A stretch of 64,000 nt of DNA, taken from positions 54,643 through 118,642 of the forward strand of contig NZ_HG417093.1 in the NCBI RefSeq assembly GCF_000455445.1, read 5' to 3'. Below the pieces are notes generated by a model. That model did no database searches and was not told where the DNA came from. It worked only from the letters and a program-made list of their open reading frames with translations. Positions 17,501-27,379 of the stretch are shown one piece after another. The first letter of the stretch is position 1. Each line of letters opens with the position of its first letter. This stretch comes from Hoylesella timonensis 4401737 = DSM 22865 = JCM 15640. Its GTDB lineage: Bacteria > Bacteroidota > Bacteroidia > Bacteroidales > Bacteroidaceae. A program made the translations under genes and the position numbers.

Positions 17501-20500
17501 GATAAAGACATCTGATAAGAAGTTCAAGAGACCAGACAGAGTCATTGAGATACTTGATGATGAAGGAAAAGTAGTAAAGAAAACGATTGCCGGTACATGG
17601 GAATATCCTGACAGCATCATCGTTAGAGGCAACGACCTTTTCCCATCTTCCGAAATAGAGGAAGGCTATCTCTATACCATTATCGTGCGCCAACTCACCG
17701 ATCATGCTGACGAAGTGTTTAAGTATGACTGTTATGAATATGATAAGCAGCGCGAGTTTGCACAAAACACCGGTGCACAGATATTCTTCAAAGAATGTGC
17801 TGTGGCTCCTGGCGACCTCGACTGGGACGATGACGGTATCAAGAACGATGTGGAGTGTACAGACATCGCTGAAACCAACCTCACGCTGAAGGACAACACG
17901 CTCACGCCTACAGGCAACAAGTGGGTGCGTTATCTTGGCAATGTAAAGACACAGGGATTGTTTGCTCAAATGGTAAACGACAATAACTATCTCAACAGCA
18001 AACCAACAGGCGGTAAGGTGCTTACGCTGTTGCCATCAGTACTTGGTGCAACATCGGCAACTTCCGATCCCTTCACGGCAGATATCTCTGACAAGTTCGG
18101 TTATGAAAAGAATTCCGGTGCCGTTACGGTGACTATCAGCAATTATGCTATCGTGAACGACCGCTTCATGACCATGAACAGCAACGACAAGACCATCACC
18201 ACTTGGGAGATTGGTGGAACGATGCATCCATACGTGCTGATGCAGAGCACGCCTGCGTCTACGTTCCATAAGAATAACCAGTTTGCCATCAATATTCTGA
18301 CAAACTCTGATGCTTATTCACAAACAGCGTTGTACACACCTCAGAATGACAGACGCTATACGGTTATAGAAAATGACGGAACGAGAAAGGTTATCTTTAA
18401 CAATGACGATGCTGACCTTACTAACTATGTTGGACTATCGTATCTGAACACTGATCCCGGCAAGAAGTACTTTGCCTTTACGCAAAGTCCAGACCAGAGT
18501 GGACAGGTGAACACCTTGGTAACCATCATGCTGCCTTGCGATGATGACATGGACGGTATTCCTAACTACTTTGACCTTGATAGCGATGGCGACGGCTGTC
18601 CTGATGCAATAGAGGGTGATGGCGACATCACTGAGGACATGGTTGAAGGCGGTATCATCAAGGGTAAAGTAGATAAAGACGGTATTCCTGTGGCTGCCAA
18701 TGGCGGTCAGGGAGCTGGTTCTGCTTACGACCCAGACGAGAATGCCTGCGGCAACAACTATTGGATTGGTGGCGTGGACAACGACTTCAATAACAAGAAC
18801 AACTGGACCAACGATGTTCCTAAGGACGGGCAAAGCATCATCTTTGCCAATAACCAGAAAGACATCAAGGGTGAGAAGAAGGTGGCAGAGCGCGACCTGT
18901 ACTTGCCTGCTGGTAAGTTTATCTCTGCAAACAAGTTGGTGAACAACGCTCCTAACGAGAAGTTTGAGGAAGGTGCCACTACCAAGACCGTTGGTCACCC
19001 AGCTGTGGTTGTTCCCGCTGACGGTGGTTTGACCGTGAAGAGCGTGGAGGGCTTTACCAAAGACGGTGACAAGGACAAGCTTGTGATGAAGACATCAACC
19101 GACGGTAAGAAGGTGGGTACGTTCATCTTGAACAATGATAATTCATGCAACACTACTGTATTTGCCACTGTTGAGTTCAAGCCATTGGGTAAGTATGTAC
19201 AACGTCGTACTGCTACGGATGACAAGGATGAGACCTCGCCAGACTACAACAAAACGGTATGGAATGAGTTTGACTGGCAGTATATAGGATTGCCTGTTAA
19301 ACAGACCACGAAGCAGACACGCTCTAAGGATCTTTATATCCGTGCTTACAGTGAGAAGCTGAATGATCCCGATCACTATTACCGCAAGTGGACAGACGTT
19401 CCTAAGGGTAGCGAGATGAAGGCATTCGTAGGCTATGAGGTGGCTCCTATAACCGATGCAGGTAAGGGTGTTCACAAGATTCAAGGCCAGCTGAACCTCT
19501 GTAATCAGGAAATCACGTTGACACGACAAGCAGCTGTTGTTAAAGCTTCTAAGGCAGAAGGGGATGACAATGCCAAGCGTTACGGATTGGGTTACAACAT
19601 CGTGGGTAACTCGTTCATGGCTGGTGTGGACATCAAGAACATCACGTTAGCATCGGGTGAAGATGGTGTTAAGATGGACAACACTGTTTACATCTACACC
19701 ACAGGTAGCTGGGATGACTGGAAGAACCAGAATGGACAGTCTGTAAAGGAAAAGGGTGGCTATGAGGCTGTGAACATTGGCAAAGCTGGTGAGGGTGGTA
19801 TTACCCGTACACTGGCACCTATGCAAGGCTTCATGGTGAAGTACAACAACCCTGTGTACAGTACGAAGACAGGTACACTCACCATTCCTTACACAGGATT
19901 GCAGTCTAAGTCCGAGCCGTTGCGCGCCAAGTCATTTGTTATGGATGGTGACTTTAACCGCGGTAGTGTCATGGTAACAATGGATAATGGTAAGGTGGTT
20001 GATAAGTTCTGGACATACCAAGAAGAGGACGCTACACCAGCCTACGACTCTCAATTGGAGGGTGAGAAGCTGAACATGGGCGAACCTTCTGTATTTGCCA
20101 CAACCACTGACGGTAAGAATGTACAGATTTCCAGTTTGCCTTCGTTGATAGGAAGCAAGTTTAGCGTTGAAACCGCTAAGGGTGACACCTACAACATGGA
20201 GCTGAACGCATGGAGCCTGAACTATCAGAACTTGAAGTTGGTTGACTTGAAGACTAAAAATGTGATTCCGTTCAACAACGGTAAGGCACGTTACTTCTTC
20301 ACGGCTACGGTAGACGGTATCGAACATGATCGCTTTATGTTCGCCGACACTCCAGAGACTGACTTTGAGAAAGTGATGGGTGCTGTGACAGGTATTGACA
20401 ATGTTTCTATTACCCTGACCAAGGGCGAGGCAGAACTCTTCAACCTCTCTGGTGCTAAGATAGGTACCTTCAGCTTGCCTCTCGATGCGAAGAAGCTGAA

Positions 20501-20582
20501 AGGACAAGTTCCTTCAGGTGTTTATCTCATCAAGGCTACCGACGGCACGAATGTGCAGACCTCAAAGATTGTCATTGAGTAA
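14595..20582 (+). CDS. Giant secreted beta-helix surface protein with Pmp-like repeats and type IX-like sorting domain
   Basis: The 1995-residue product has a signal peptide (about 1-33, ending AQA). A right-handed beta-helix follows (about 40-870), made of repeated GGA(I/V/M)/GGGA and FxxN(N/T) units, similar to chlamydial polymorphic membrane protein repeats. Next come Ig-like or linker domains and two Asp-rich calcium-binding thrombospondin-3-like stretches: [12 protein letters not shown] at about 1072 and [18 protein letters not shown] at about 1325. The final about 65 residues form a beta-sandwich sorting domain of the Por/type IX A class ([16 protein letters not shown] ... [10 protein letters not shown] ... 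KIVIE). It should be exported and attached to the cell surface, acting as an adhesin or glycan-binding protein. It is preceded by the 54-residue peptide gene, probably in one transcript. No catalytic motif was seen. Confidence 0.85.
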   Translation: MKKNNNNMKHLLPARYMLTMLLACFMALGAQAQTTVPPLEYYVSAKAGNDKRNGTSWNDAFQTLRQALAMADKSTNLNVNIYIAEGQYDVGEPVSYKSGFYFLTKAGQTLTIKGGFPTPGARTLPTDKCSNNPKEYTTELICSKNIQTSVFLTQAANQTLTLSGLTFNSKRFNGNDNYGALITLDEGSKENVHFKMSDCVINYYKSAGAGAIFVRNAHNNPKVELERIEVLQGERIGLFGGGFLAFEEIAKHVNTQIDVSYVTFHDMRHIGSTAMCCLIGAINSGTKAENPNSYVRIDHMQVNRCDALSGTGQKPTMLFNGFEKVEVTNSVFHNSRAGNGGIMQVGGFVNFLSENNQYYNNFGGDIGGAISIITGNSQINTNTPRKAVFRNDEYHGNSTGASLAKGDGGAVHISSKNETNRPLSVLVENCNFANNFTTALEGGAMFIDVDGKVEIKNSRFCNNTANKDASSGTGSGGAIRFGGANPLIIDGCYFSNNATKKGGGAFEIDIANMPFEVKNTVFVGNTCKDGAESGGVIYPSGGAVSLPSGHGSFTNCKFIGNTSNSYGGGVSIRNNTFVTDKPITFDNCEFDGNKSNNGGAIGQINNGHEVIVTNCVFKNNLAYGLEKSGNGGGAICMLVNCKGTILRNNTFTDNSATGNGGVVFYKSGGLETENNRYYNNKAYTGGAIFLSNPDNLISSGDTFYGNTAKHTKTKGNGNGGAVYIDIEQLKTVKFTNSVFVNNVAYQYSTSLSRGGARNGGGGAIYFTCGAGINASTPLIDVMDGCTFYGNKCYNDSKILTSTETGADLCANLTEVACHIFQVKNTKLQCNKSIYETLTKLYKISPTGTYVDLGGNSYNASNPNIPAEAAPIGGQGYTKPTSAEMGEHGEGMKTDCKEINERDEIDVTMPHADIITSKKAPKTFATYCADDKENYWAMFQSKGGEGPFKFTYDVWKQKGRNLKKIVTGKVIKTSDKKFKRPDRVIEILDDEGKVVKKTIAGTWEYPDSIIVRGNDLFPSSEIEEGYLYTIIVRQLTDHADEVFKYDCYEYDKQREFAQNTGAQIFFKECAVAPGDLDWDDDGIKNDVECTDIAETNLTLKDNTLTPTGNKWVRYLGNVKTQGLFAQMVNDNNYLNSKPTGGKVLTLLPSVLGATSATSDPFTADISDKFGYEKNSGAVTVTISNYAIVNDRFMTMNSNDKTITTWEIGGTMHPYVLMQSTPASTFHKNNQFAINILTNSDAYSQTALYTPQNDRRYTVIENDGTRKVIFNNDDADLTNYVGLSYLNTDPGKKYFAFTQSPDQSGQVNTLVTIMLPCDDDMDGIPNYFDLDSDGDGCPDAIEGDGDITEDMVEGGIIKGKVDKDGIPVAANGGQGAGSAYDPDENACGNNYWIGGVDNDFNNKNNWTNDVPKDGQSIIFANNQKDIKGEKKVAERDLYLPAGKFISANKLVNNAPNEKFEEGATTKTVGHPAVVVPADGGLTVKSVEGFTKDGDKDKLVMKTSTDGKKVGTFILNNDNSCNTTVFATVEFKPLGKYVQRRTATDDKDETSPDYNKTVWNEFDWQYIGLPVKQTTKQTRSKDLYIRAYSEKLNDPDHYYRKWTDVPKGSEMKAFVGYEVAPITDAGKGVHKIQGQLNLCNQEITLTRQAAVVKASKAEGDDNAKRYGLGYNIVGNSFMAGVDIKNITLASGEDGVKMDNTVYIYTTGSWDDWKNQNGQSVKEKGGYEAVNIGKAGEGGITRTLAPMQGFMVKYNNPVYSTKTGTLTIPYTGLQSKSEPLRAKSFVMDGDFNRGSVMVTMDNGKVVDKFWTYQEEDATPAYDSQLEGEKLNMGEPSVFATTTDGKNVQISSLPSLIGSKFSVETAKGDTYNMELNAWSLNYQNLKLVDLKTKNVIPFNNGKARYFFTATVDGIEHDRFMFADTPETDFEKVMGAVTGIDNVSITLTKGEAELFNLSGAKIGTFSLPLDAKKLKGQVPSGVYLIKATDGTNVQTSKIVIE

Positions 20583-20610
20583 GCTCAATTGAACAAACAT
20601 ATATTACTTT

Positions 20611-20645
20611 GCTCCCGCAGACTTCACATGAAGTTCTGCGGGAGC
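20611..20645 (+). terminator. Terminator of the adhesin gene
   Basis: GCTCCCGCAGA pairs with TCTGCGGGAGC (11 bp, 13-nt loop) 29 bases after the stop codon, followed by a T/G-rich stretch (AGTGTTTGTG). Confidence 0.7.
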
Positions 20646-20664
20646 AGTGTTTGTGTAAGTTTGT

Positions 20665-20942
20665 GAGTTGATGAGTTTTTAAGTTTTTAAGTTTTTAAGT
20701 TTTTAGTTGACGAGTTGACAAGTTGACGAGTTCACGAGTTGATAGCTTAAGTTTTTGAGTTGATGAGTTTTTAAGTTTATAAGTTTTTAGTTTACGAGTT
20801 GACAAGTTGACGAGTTCACGAGTTGATAGCTTAAGTTTTTGAGTTGATGAGTTTTTAAGTTTATAAGTTTTTAGTTTACGAGTTGACAAGGTTACAAGTT
20901 CACAAGTTGACAAGTTGATGAGTTTTTAAGTTTTTAAGTTGA
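20665..20942. repeat. 84-bp tandem repeat of AGTTGAC/AAGTTTTT words
   Basis: Full units run 20711-20794 and 20795-20878; a partial unit precedes and another follows from 20879. Each unit contains CGAGTTGACAAGTTGACGAG, TTCACGAGTTGATAGCTTAA and runs of AAGTTTTT or AAGTTTATAAG. The two full units are almost identical, which implies recent duplication. The minus-strand frame across it is a by-product of the 84 = 3 x 28 period, not a gene. Confidence 0.85.
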
Positions 20943-21012
20943 CAGTTCAAATCTTAATGTTCAATATTCAAAGCGCAATGTTGTTCATTTCACATTATTT
21001 CATATCTCTGTA

Positions 21013-21043
21013 TTGGTGAATTCCTTAATTATCGTTATCTTTG
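21013..21043 (+). promoter_or_regulatory. Enolase promoter
   Basis: TTG (21013-21015) at -33, 20 bases, then TATCTTTG (21036-21043). It lies 45 bases before the eno ATG. Confidence 0.75.
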
Positions 21044-21081
21044 CAATGAATTCAGAGATATTATTCATTCAAAATAAATAA

Positions 21082-22395
<1,314 letters not shown>

Positions 22396-22422
22396 ATTTG
22401 ATAGATTACTTATTTATATAAG

Positions 22423-22459
22423 AAGGGTGCATCATAAAAACGAATTATGATGCACCCTT
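22423..22459 (+). terminator. eno terminator
   Basis: AAGGGTGCATCATA pairs perfectly with TATGATGCACCCTT (14 bp, 9-nt loop), followed by TTTACG, 27 bases after the stop. Confidence 0.85.
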
Positions 22460-22594
22460 TTACGATGATGTCTGCATTATCTGCTTGATAACTTCTCTCA
22501 TGAATTGCCCTCTATCATGTTTTCTCGCAGATATCTTTCTTTTGGTTAGCTTTGATCATTTGTTCCGTTCATCATATGCGTACGCAACAAAAGA

Positions 22595-22628
22595 AACGAG
22601 AGATACTTAAAAAGCAGTATCTCTCGTT
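22595..22628 (-). terminator. Rubrerythrin terminator
   Basis: AACGAGAGATACT and AGTATCTCTCGTT form a perfect 13-bp stem with an 8-nt loop, 25 bases beyond the rubrerythrin stop on the minus strand. The minus-strand 3' flank is T-rich. Confidence 0.8.
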
Positions 22629-22652
22629 GACGTTTGTCTTATGTCTGTCGAC

Positions 22653-23306
22653 TTACAGATTGTCTGGTTCAATCTGGAAGTAGCTCTGTGGATGGTCACA
22701 AACTGGACATACCTCAGGAGCTTTCTTACCGACAACGATGTGTCCACAGTTGCGGCACTGCCATACGCAGCTACCATCGCGTGAGAAGACAATCTTATCT
22801 TCGATGTTCTTCAACATCTTGCGATAACGCTCTTCGTGGTGCTTCTCAACGGCAGCAACAGCACGGAACTTCACTGCAATCTCTGGGAAGCCCTCTTCGT
22901 CTGCTACCTTCGCCATGTTCGCATACATGTCTGTCCACTCATAGTTTTCACCGTCGGCAGCTTCTTTGATGTTATCTGTTGTGGTAGGGATATCACCACC
23001 GTGCAAGAACTTGAACCATATTTTGGCATGTTCTTTCTCGTTGTGTGCCGTTTCCTCAAAGATAGCAGCCAATTGCTCATAGCCTTCTTTCTTTGCCTTA
23101 GATGCAAAGTAGAGGTACTTGGTGTGAGCTTGACTCTCGCCTGCAAATGCAGCCATGAGATTCTCTTCGGTCTTTGTTCCCTTTATTGCTTTCGGGTCAA
23201 AAGCTTTAAACTTTCCTGCTTTAGCGTGACATACTGGGCACTCTTTTGGTGCTTCTTTTCCTTCGTGGATATAACCACAGACGGTACAAATAAATTTCTT
23301 CTTCAT
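22653..23306 (-). CDS. Rubrerythrin with rubredoxin domains at both ends
   Basis: The 217-residue product has an N-terminal rubredoxin-like knuckle (Cys7-x2-Cys10-Gly-Tyr, Cys23-x2-Cys26). A ferritin-like diiron four-helix domain follows (about 38-170), with E-x(6)-Y, EExxH-N-EKEH and E-x2-H-EER ligand motifs. A C-terminal rubredoxin (Cys184-x2-Cys187-Gly, Cys200-x2-Cys203) completes it. Such proteins reduce hydrogen peroxide in the cytoplasm of anaerobes. Classical rubrerythrin carries only the C-terminal rubredoxin and reverse rubrerythrin only the N-terminal one; this has both. ATG 23306 is chosen because the promoter at 23408-23439 lies inside the longer open frame and [12 protein letters not shown] is the family start. 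It is probably monocistronic. Confidence 0.9.
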   Translation of the reverse strand: MKKKFICTVCGYIHEGKEAPKECPVCHAKAGKFKAFDPKAIKGTKTEENLMAAFAGESQAHTKYLYFASKAKKEGYEQLAAIFEETAHNEKEHAKIWFKFLHGGDIPTTTDNIKEAADGENYEWTDMYANMAKVADEEGFPEIAVKFRAVAAVEKHHEERYRKMLKNIEDKIVFSRDGSCVWQCRNCGHIVVGKKAPEVCPVCDHPQSYFQIEPDNL

Positions 23307-23407
23307 AATGTTTTTGTATAATGGTAAACGTTTTTGTATTTTATGCGTCTCTACGCTTGTGTTCCTATTTTTCGGTGTTGATAACGTTAGCAGGAAGCAC
23401 TTCACCA

Positions 23408-23439
23408 CAAAGATACTATTTTTATCCTTGCATTGCAAC
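23408..23439 (-). promoter_or_regulatory. Rubrerythrin promoter
   Basis: On the minus strand, -7 box TATCTTTG (23415-23408) with a G/T-rich -33 region (GTTG, 23439-23436) at 20-base spacing. It leaves a leader of about 95 bases before ATG 23306. Confidence 0.6.
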
Positions 23440-23518
23440 AAAAATTGTATTTATTTCATTACTTCTTTTTCTAAATCTTCATCATATCGTTTTATTGCGA
23501 CGGTCGTCCTCGCCTTGT

Positions 23519-24493
23519 TTATCCGTTCAATTCTTCGATTGGCGTGGGGTTTACGTCTACTGCAGTTGGTTCAATGCCCTTGTGGTGGTTTGTCTTTTTG
23601 CGTTTCACTTTGAACCGGTCGAAGCCCTCCCCATAAACACCAATGACGGCACTCTGAGATACAAATGCTGCGGGGTCGATTTCGTTGATGAGATAAAATA
23701 TCTTGTTTGATTCTGACTTCTTTGCCAATACAAACAGCATTTTCATGTTTTTACCAGAAAAGAATCCTTGTGCATTGATGACCGTACACCCACGGTGTGG
23801 ATTTTCATTGATTTGTCGACCTATCTCTTCATATTTGTCAGAGATAATAAAGAACTGTACCGACCTGCGCATACTGTTCACCACTTGGTCTACACAAAAC
23901 GAGGTGATGAACAACACAACATATCCGTAAATCACTTTCTCCCAATCGTGTAATGCCAAGAAACTGGAAGAGATAATCACTACATCACAAAGTAAAATAA
24001 CGCGTCCCAATGAGATGTCACGATATTTGTTCACGATGGCAGCCACAATATCTGTTCCTCCAGTACTACCATTGGCTGATAATCCTAAGCCTACTCCCGA
24101 TCCGCAGAATACGGCGCCGATGACACTTGCCATAAAAGGTTGGTCGCTCAATAAGGAGACGTCTTTCATATACGTTTGCACCAGTGAAGTAAGGGCTGTC
24201 AAGATAATGATGCCATAAATCGTTTTGATACAGAAACGCAGTCCCAATATGCGTAAAGCAAAAATAATAAGGATGGCATTCACAGCAAAATAACTATACT
24301 GTACTGGTATTCCTAATCCCCAGTATAATACTGAAGAAATACCCGGTACGCCACCTGTTGCAATGTCATTAGGTAACAAGAAAATTGTCCACCCGATACA
24401 GTAAAACATCATCGCGATGGTGATGAATACGTAATCTTTTAGCTCATTTGCGCTAAAAGGATTCTTTAAACCCGTTTTTTTCATGTCTGTCAT
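23519..24493 (-). CDS. YitT-family membrane protein (YitT + DUF2179)
   Basis: The 324-residue product has about six membrane helices in its first 220 residues, including the GGVPGISSVL and GSTGGTDIVAAIVNKY motifs of YitT/DUF161 proteins. A cytoplasmic DUF2179 domain follows (about 225-295; HRGCTVINAQGFFSGK). The role is not established for the family; some members have been linked to transport or stress resistance. It has its own strong promoter. Length and architecture are normal. The tail beyond about 300 is basic and low-complexity. Confidence 0.88.
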   Translation of the reverse strand: MTDMKKTGLKNPFSANELKDYVFITIAMMFYCIGWTIFLLPNDIATGGVPGISSVLYWGLGIPVQYSYFAVNAILIIFALRILGLRFCIKTIYGIIILTALTSLVQTYMKDVSLLSDQPFMASVIGAVFCGSGVGLGLSANGSTGGTDIVAAIVNKYRDISLGRVILLCDVVIISSSFLALHDWEKVIYGYVVLFITSFCVDQVVNSMRRSVQFFIISDKYEEIGRQINENPHRGCTVINAQGFFSGKNMKMLFVLAKKSESNKIFYLINEIDPAAFVSQSAVIGVYGEGFDRFKVKRKKTNHHKGIEPTAVDVNPTPIEELNG

Positions 24494-24580
24494 TGATCAT
24501 TGATTTGTTTTTGCAAAACTTCGTTCTCCGTTTTTCTCAACTTCCTTATAGGGGGTTGTCTTTGATGAGTCTTTGCTTTG

Positions 24581-24611
24581 CAAAGATAGATGAAGAAAAC
24601 CTATTATCAAA
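24581..24611 (-). promoter_or_regulatory. yitT-family gene promoter
   Basis: Minus strand: TTTG (24611-24608), 19 bases, TATCTTTG (24588-24581). Exact consensus at both boxes, about 88 bases before ATG 24493. Confidence 0.8.
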
Positions 24612-24770
24612 ATATTTGTGATTGTAAATTTTGAATAGTTTTACATGCTTTCTTCTGCACCTCGTTTTGAGGTACCAATCTTTCATTGAAGAGCGAGATT
24701 TTTATAATAAAAACCACCAACCCTGCCGCATTTGTAAAATTGGTGATGTGCTGCATGAGAGGGTAATTAA

Positions 24771-25160
24771 TGCTGAATTTTCTTTACAAAGTGCCTCTCA
24801 TAACTCGCGTGAAATCATCCAACGGCAAAGTTGGTCGCAAATACGCGAGTTATGAGCGATGTTCGTAATTTGTTGTTATTGAGATGGTTACGCTTTATAG
24901 TCCTCTTTTCATCCCCATTTTTACCGTTTTTTTGCGACTAAAGCATTGAGATAAGCCTGCTATTTGCATGCTTTAATGCCGTTGAAGCATGTGAATAACA
25001 CCTCTAATACATGTTTCCAAGAGCGTAAACTCAACGTTTTAGCTTCAATCAACGTTTTATTTGTTAAAATCAGCCCATTTTTGCATGTCGTCTGCCTATT
25101 AATTTTTTCTATTTCGCAGATTTTAGATGACCGTTTTTTGGTAAAATAACAGGACAAAAA
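24771..25160 (+). repeat. Dispersed ~389-bp element, copy 2
   Basis: Full-length copy running from TGCTGAATTTTC to AACAGGACAAAAA. The hairpin at 24797-24856 keeps the outer stem (CTCATAACTCGCGT with its complement) but has a changed centre: CCAAC/GTTGG replaces CAACTT/AAGTTG, so pairing is kept although bases differ. The AAGCATTGAGATAAGCCTGC, CCAAGAGCGTAAACTCAA, AAAATCAGCCCATTTTTGCA and TAGATGACCGTTTTTTGGTA blocks match copies 1 and 3. It lies between the divergently transcribed yitT-family and rluA-like genes. Confidence 0.88.
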
Positions 25161-25523
25161 CATGATTTCGAGAGTGCTATCGTTAGTCCTTAACTTCATC
25201 CCTTATGACACGGTGAAATTGTAGTCGAGTGTCCCAATATCCTCTTACAAGCTATATTTTCGTCTCTTTGGTGTTTGTTCGTTGTTCAATAGCCATCTAC
25301 CATGCCCGAAGTAAGCAATGCGATTCGTTGGATGCGATAAATTTATAGTGGGAGCCAAAGAACAAAGATTTTTTCATATTTAAGTCCCTTTCTCAACTGA
25401 AAGAGCCGTGCGGTGAACCCTAAAATAAAGCATGAATGCGGTGGTATCTCGTATAAAGTCCGTACTTTTGTAGCGGGTTAGAAAATTTCAGCCTTTACTT
25501 TGAGGTTGGTTTGCTTCACAGTC
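25161..25523. other. Intergenic DNA before the RluA-like gene
   Basis: About 360 bases with no supportable gene. No consensus promoter was located with confidence; TACTTTTG at 25463-25470 (GTCCGTACTTTTGTAG) is a plausible -7 box. Confidence 0.5.
25463..25470 (+). promoter_or_regulatory. -7 box TACTTTTG of the RluA-like gene
   Basis: Matches TAnnTTTG and lies about 53 bases before ATG 25524. A -33 partner was not clear. Confidence 0.5.
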
Positions 25524-27248
25524 ATGGCTTTTGAACGACCTCCTTTTATGCACACTTCCATGATTCAACGTGAAAATTCCGTAGACAAAGGTTTTGAAGC
25601 TCATTGCTTTCATCCACTTAGCACCGATGTGGAGCGTCCCCAGCAATTGAATAATCCCTTCAATTATCGTCCGCATCCGCTCGCTCTTTTGGCGGCAGAG
25701 CAGTTGCAGCGGTATGTGGCATCGCAACCAGCATGGCAGGAAGAGATTGCATTAGGAAAGATGTTTGGCGTTTTGGTAGTGGAAGATGCCCAACATTCAT
25801 TGGGCTATTTAGCTGCTTACTCGGGGCAAATCGGTGGGCGTAGCAACTGGCATGGATTTGTGCCTGCGGTGTTTGACTATCTTGAGCCACAGGGATATTT
25901 TAAGAAACAAGAGGCTTTCATTACTCAAATCAATGTAAGGGTAAAGTGTTTAGAGGTTGATGAGGACTACCAAACGTTGAAAACGAAGTTAAAAGAATAT
26001 GACCAAAAGGCAGCTGCCCAACTGACATTGTTTCAAGAAGAGATGAAAGTCGCCAAAAAAAGGCGTGACCAACAGCGTAGAGAACTAACTCTGAGTGTAG
26101 AGCAACAAGCTGCCCTTATCAAGGAGAGTCAGTTTATGAAAGCCGAATATAAGCGACTCAAGGAACGGTTGCGCATAGAACGGATACCACTTCTGCAATT
26201 ATTAGCCGAACACGAGCAACAAATGGAAGATGCAAAAGCATTACGCCGAACCTTATCGGACGACTTACAACGCTGGCTTTTCTCACATTTCGTCATGTTG
26301 AATGCGAAGGGAGAGCAACGTAACCTCCTTACCATCTTTGCCCAAACAGCGCAAGGTGTGCCGCCAGCAGGTGCAGGGGAGTGTTGTGCGCCCAAGCTTT
26401 TGCAGTATGCTTATCTACACCGTTTGAAGCCTGTCTGCATTGCTGAGTTTTGGTGGGGCGCTTCTCCCAAGACCTCTGTACGTCATCATGGGCAGTTTTA
26501 CCCTGCTTGTCGTGGCAAGTGCCTGCCCATTCTTTCTTTTATGTTGCAAGGTTTGAAAGTGGATGCAGAGCAGTCTGTCGAAGAGCAACACAGTCAACTT
26601 CATGTCGTTTATGAAGACGATGCCCTCATTGTTGTGGACAAACCAGCAGGTATTCTTTCTGTCCCGGGACGTTCTCAGCGCCCTTCTGTCTACTCCATTT
26701 TGCGAAGTCAGATGCCCTCGTCGGTTGAGTTGTTTTCCGTCCACCGCCTCGATATGGCTACATCGGGTTTGCTGATATTGGCAAAAAACAGTGTGGTTTA
26801 CCGTCATCTGCAACGCCAATTCAGGACACATCATATACAAAAGGAATATATTGCCATCTTGGAAGGAGCGTTATCTCAGCGGAAGGGCGTTGTTACGCTG
26901 CCCCTTCGTCCTGACCCCTTTGACCGTCCGCGGCAGGTAGTCGATTGGGAGCATGGCAAAAAGGCTGTGACTTCCTATCGTGTGTTAGGTGTACGACACG
27001 GTAAAACTTGGGTAGTTTTGTTCCCCGAGACAGGCAGGACGCACCAGTTACGCATGCATTGTGCGCATGCAGAAGGGCTCAACTGTCCTATCTTGGGCGA
27101 CCCACTCTATGGTCATCATGCCAATCGGCTTTACCTGCATGCCACTTCTATTACCTTTGAGCATCCCATTTCGGGACAACTCCTCACGCTACATGCCCAA
27201 CCACCCACTGACTTTCAAGATGTTTTTATGGGGAGAAAGCATAGATGA
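25524..27248 (+). CDS. RluA-family pseudouridine synthase with long N-terminal coiled-coil region
   Basis: The 574-residue product carries a C-terminal RluA-type pseudouridine synthase domain (about 355-570). It has the catalytic motif HRLDMATSGLL (Asp at about 409) and the later GRTHQLRMHCAH and GDPLYG signatures. It should isomerise uridine to pseudouridine in rRNA or tRNA. The N-terminal half is unusual: a globular segment (about 20-135; NPFNYRPHPLALLAAEQLQ) and then about 100 charged residues likely to form a coiled coil (about 145-250). This extended form is known in Bacteroidota and some gammaproteobacteria. ATG 25524 is taken rather than TTG 25500 because the latter is not needed for the conserved region. 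Confidence 0.87.
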   Translation: MAFERPPFMHTSMIQRENSVDKGFEAHCFHPLSTDVERPQQLNNPFNYRPHPLALLAAEQLQRYVASQPAWQEEIALGKMFGVLVVEDAQHSLGYLAAYSGQIGGRSNWHGFVPAVFDYLEPQGYFKKQEAFITQINVRVKCLEVDEDYQTLKTKLKEYDQKAAAQLTLFQEEMKVAKKRRDQQRRELTLSVEQQAALIKESQFMKAEYKRLKERLRIERIPLLQLLAEHEQQMEDAKALRRTLSDDLQRWLFSHFVMLNAKGEQRNLLTIFAQTAQGVPPAGAGECCAPKLLQYAYLHRLKPVCIAEFWWGASPKTSVRHHGQFYPACRGKCLPILSFMLQGLKVDAEQSVEEQHSQLHVVYEDDALIVVDKPAGILSVPGRSQRPSVYSILRSQMPSSVELFSVHRLDMATSGLLILAKNSVVYRHLQRQFRTHHIQKEYIAILEGALSQRKGVVTLPLRPDPFDRPRQVVDWEHGKKAVTSYRVLGVRHGKTWVVLFPETGRTHQLRMHCAHAEGLNCPILGDPLYGHHANRLYLHATSITFEHPISGQLLTLHAQPPTDFQDVFMGRKHR

Positions 27249-27308
27249 TTTTCTGGGTTGATAGGATTTGCGGTGATACCTACGGGGTTGCGATTGCTTC
27301 AATACAAC

Positions 27309-27347
27309 AACAGAGGGGTTGCGATACGAGCCGCAAACCCCTCTGTT
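27309..27347. terminator. Convergent terminator between rluA-like gene and glnN
   Basis: AACAGAGGGGTT pairs with AACCCCTCTGTT (12 bp) around a loop that extends the stem through GCG/CGC. T-rich on the right and A-rich on the left, so it can serve both converging genes. Confidence 0.75.
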
Positions 27348-27379
27348 TCCTTTCTTATTATAATAAGGTATATGTCTTT

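Noticed and set aside
17160-17969. 269-codon minus-strand frame opposite the adhesin gene
   Set aside because: It is a shadow of the 1995-codon gene, whose signal peptide, repeats and sorting domain are unmistakable.
20695-20913. 72-codon minus-strand frame in the tandem repeat
   Set aside because: The frame exists only because the 84-bp period is a multiple of three; the product is a repeated Lys/Ser/Thr string with no start context.
24631-24855. 74-codon frame before repeat copy 2
   Set aside because: It runs into the hairpin of the dispersed element and is not kept in the other copies.
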